A DNA stretch of 64,000 nucleotides from Lederbergia citrisecunda (GTDB lineage Bacteria > Bacillota > Bacilli > Bacillales > Bacillaceae_C). The position numbers and the translations under genes are program-made. This document shows, in pieces, positions 63,939 through 64,000 of this stretch. The DNA is taken from the NCBI RefSeq assembly GCF_018343695.1, contig NZ_JAGYPJ010000001.1, positions 507,001-571,000 of the forward strand. Direction: 5' to 3'. The notes under the pieces were generated by a model. That model did no database searches. It was given only the letters and a program-made list of their open reading frames with translations, and was not told the origin of the DNA. Each line of letters opens with the position of its first letter. The stretch's first letter is position 1.

Positions 63939-64000
63939 TGGACTATAAAGCTTTTTTTGCTGAGGTAGTAGATTGGATAAATCAGAGTAACCAAAAAGCC
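63938..64000 (+). CDS. Phage protein, N-terminal fragment
   Basis: ATG 63938 overlaps the RusA stop (TGATG) and 21 codons follow to the end of the window (starting MDYKAFFAEVVDWI). Too short to assign. Confidence 0.6.
   Translation, partial: MDYKAFFAEVVDWINQSNQKA

Larger units (their letters stand above)
50689..64000. mobile_element. Prophage integrated in comK (left part)
   Basis: Contains integrase, lysis-lysogeny region and a rightward early operon for replication and recombination. Structural, lysis and right-end genes are outside the window. Coding density is high, and the arrangement (int and repressor on the minus strand, early genes on the plus strand) is that of a temperate siphovirus-type phage. 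All genes seen look intact, so it may be active. Confidence 0.9.

Overview
The window is low-GC Bacillaceae chromosome. The order yhaM-yhaL-prsA, yhaJ-yhaI-hpr-yhaH-trpP-hit-ecsAB, yhaA, hmoB-hemEHY-yhgDE and later yhfH-yhfI-lplJ, yhfN, yhzC-comK follows the Bacillus subtilis yha/yhf region. No species can be named from sequence alone.

Positions 1-21,800 are core backbone. They hold the end of the YhaM exoribonuclease, the secretion foldase PrsA, the protease-production regulator Hpr (ScoC), the tryptophan transporter TrpP with a TRAP-binding leader, the EcsAB ABC transporter, and the late coproporphyrin-dependent haem genes hemE, hemH and hemY. A TetR regulator (YhgD), the Pip-like protein YhgE, a SCO copper chaperone and a 14-TM-type MFS exporter follow. 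Several tiny genes (two YjcZ-type peptides, small membrane proteins) lie between them.

Positions 21,900-43,600 are an accessory stretch of mostly short, co-oriented genes: six GNAT acetyltransferases, two Nudix hydrolases, three methyltransferase-like proteins, a FosB fosfomycin-resistance enzyme, a HIT protein, a kinase-like protein, and a class D sortase beside its probable surface substrate. Inside it, on the opposite strand, is a compact five-gene operon (34,058-36,399): two nearly identical 76-residue peptides, two proteins that look alpha-helical and toroid-like, and a third peptide related to the first two. I do not recognise its function; it is the best candidate here for an undescribed system.

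Positions 43,800-50,500 return to backbone. At about 50,689 the competence master gene comK is cut after codon 62-63 by an integrated phage, and the phage fills the rest of the window. Its large serine integrase, S24-type repressor, Cro-like gene, five matching operators and a replication/recombination module (AAA ATPase, Sak4-like ATPase, DUF669 protein, helicase, cytosine methyltransferase, primase/helicase-like protein, RusA resolvase) are visible. The right end and the rest of comK lie beyond position 64,000. The insertion codon matches the site used by Listeria phage A118.

Three chromosomal intergenic arrays of unrelated sequence have repeat periods of 52-53 or 21 bp, close to whole numbers of DNA turns. 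Many start codons were moved inward to a codon with a properly spaced Shine-Dalgarno sequence; these choices are stated per gene.
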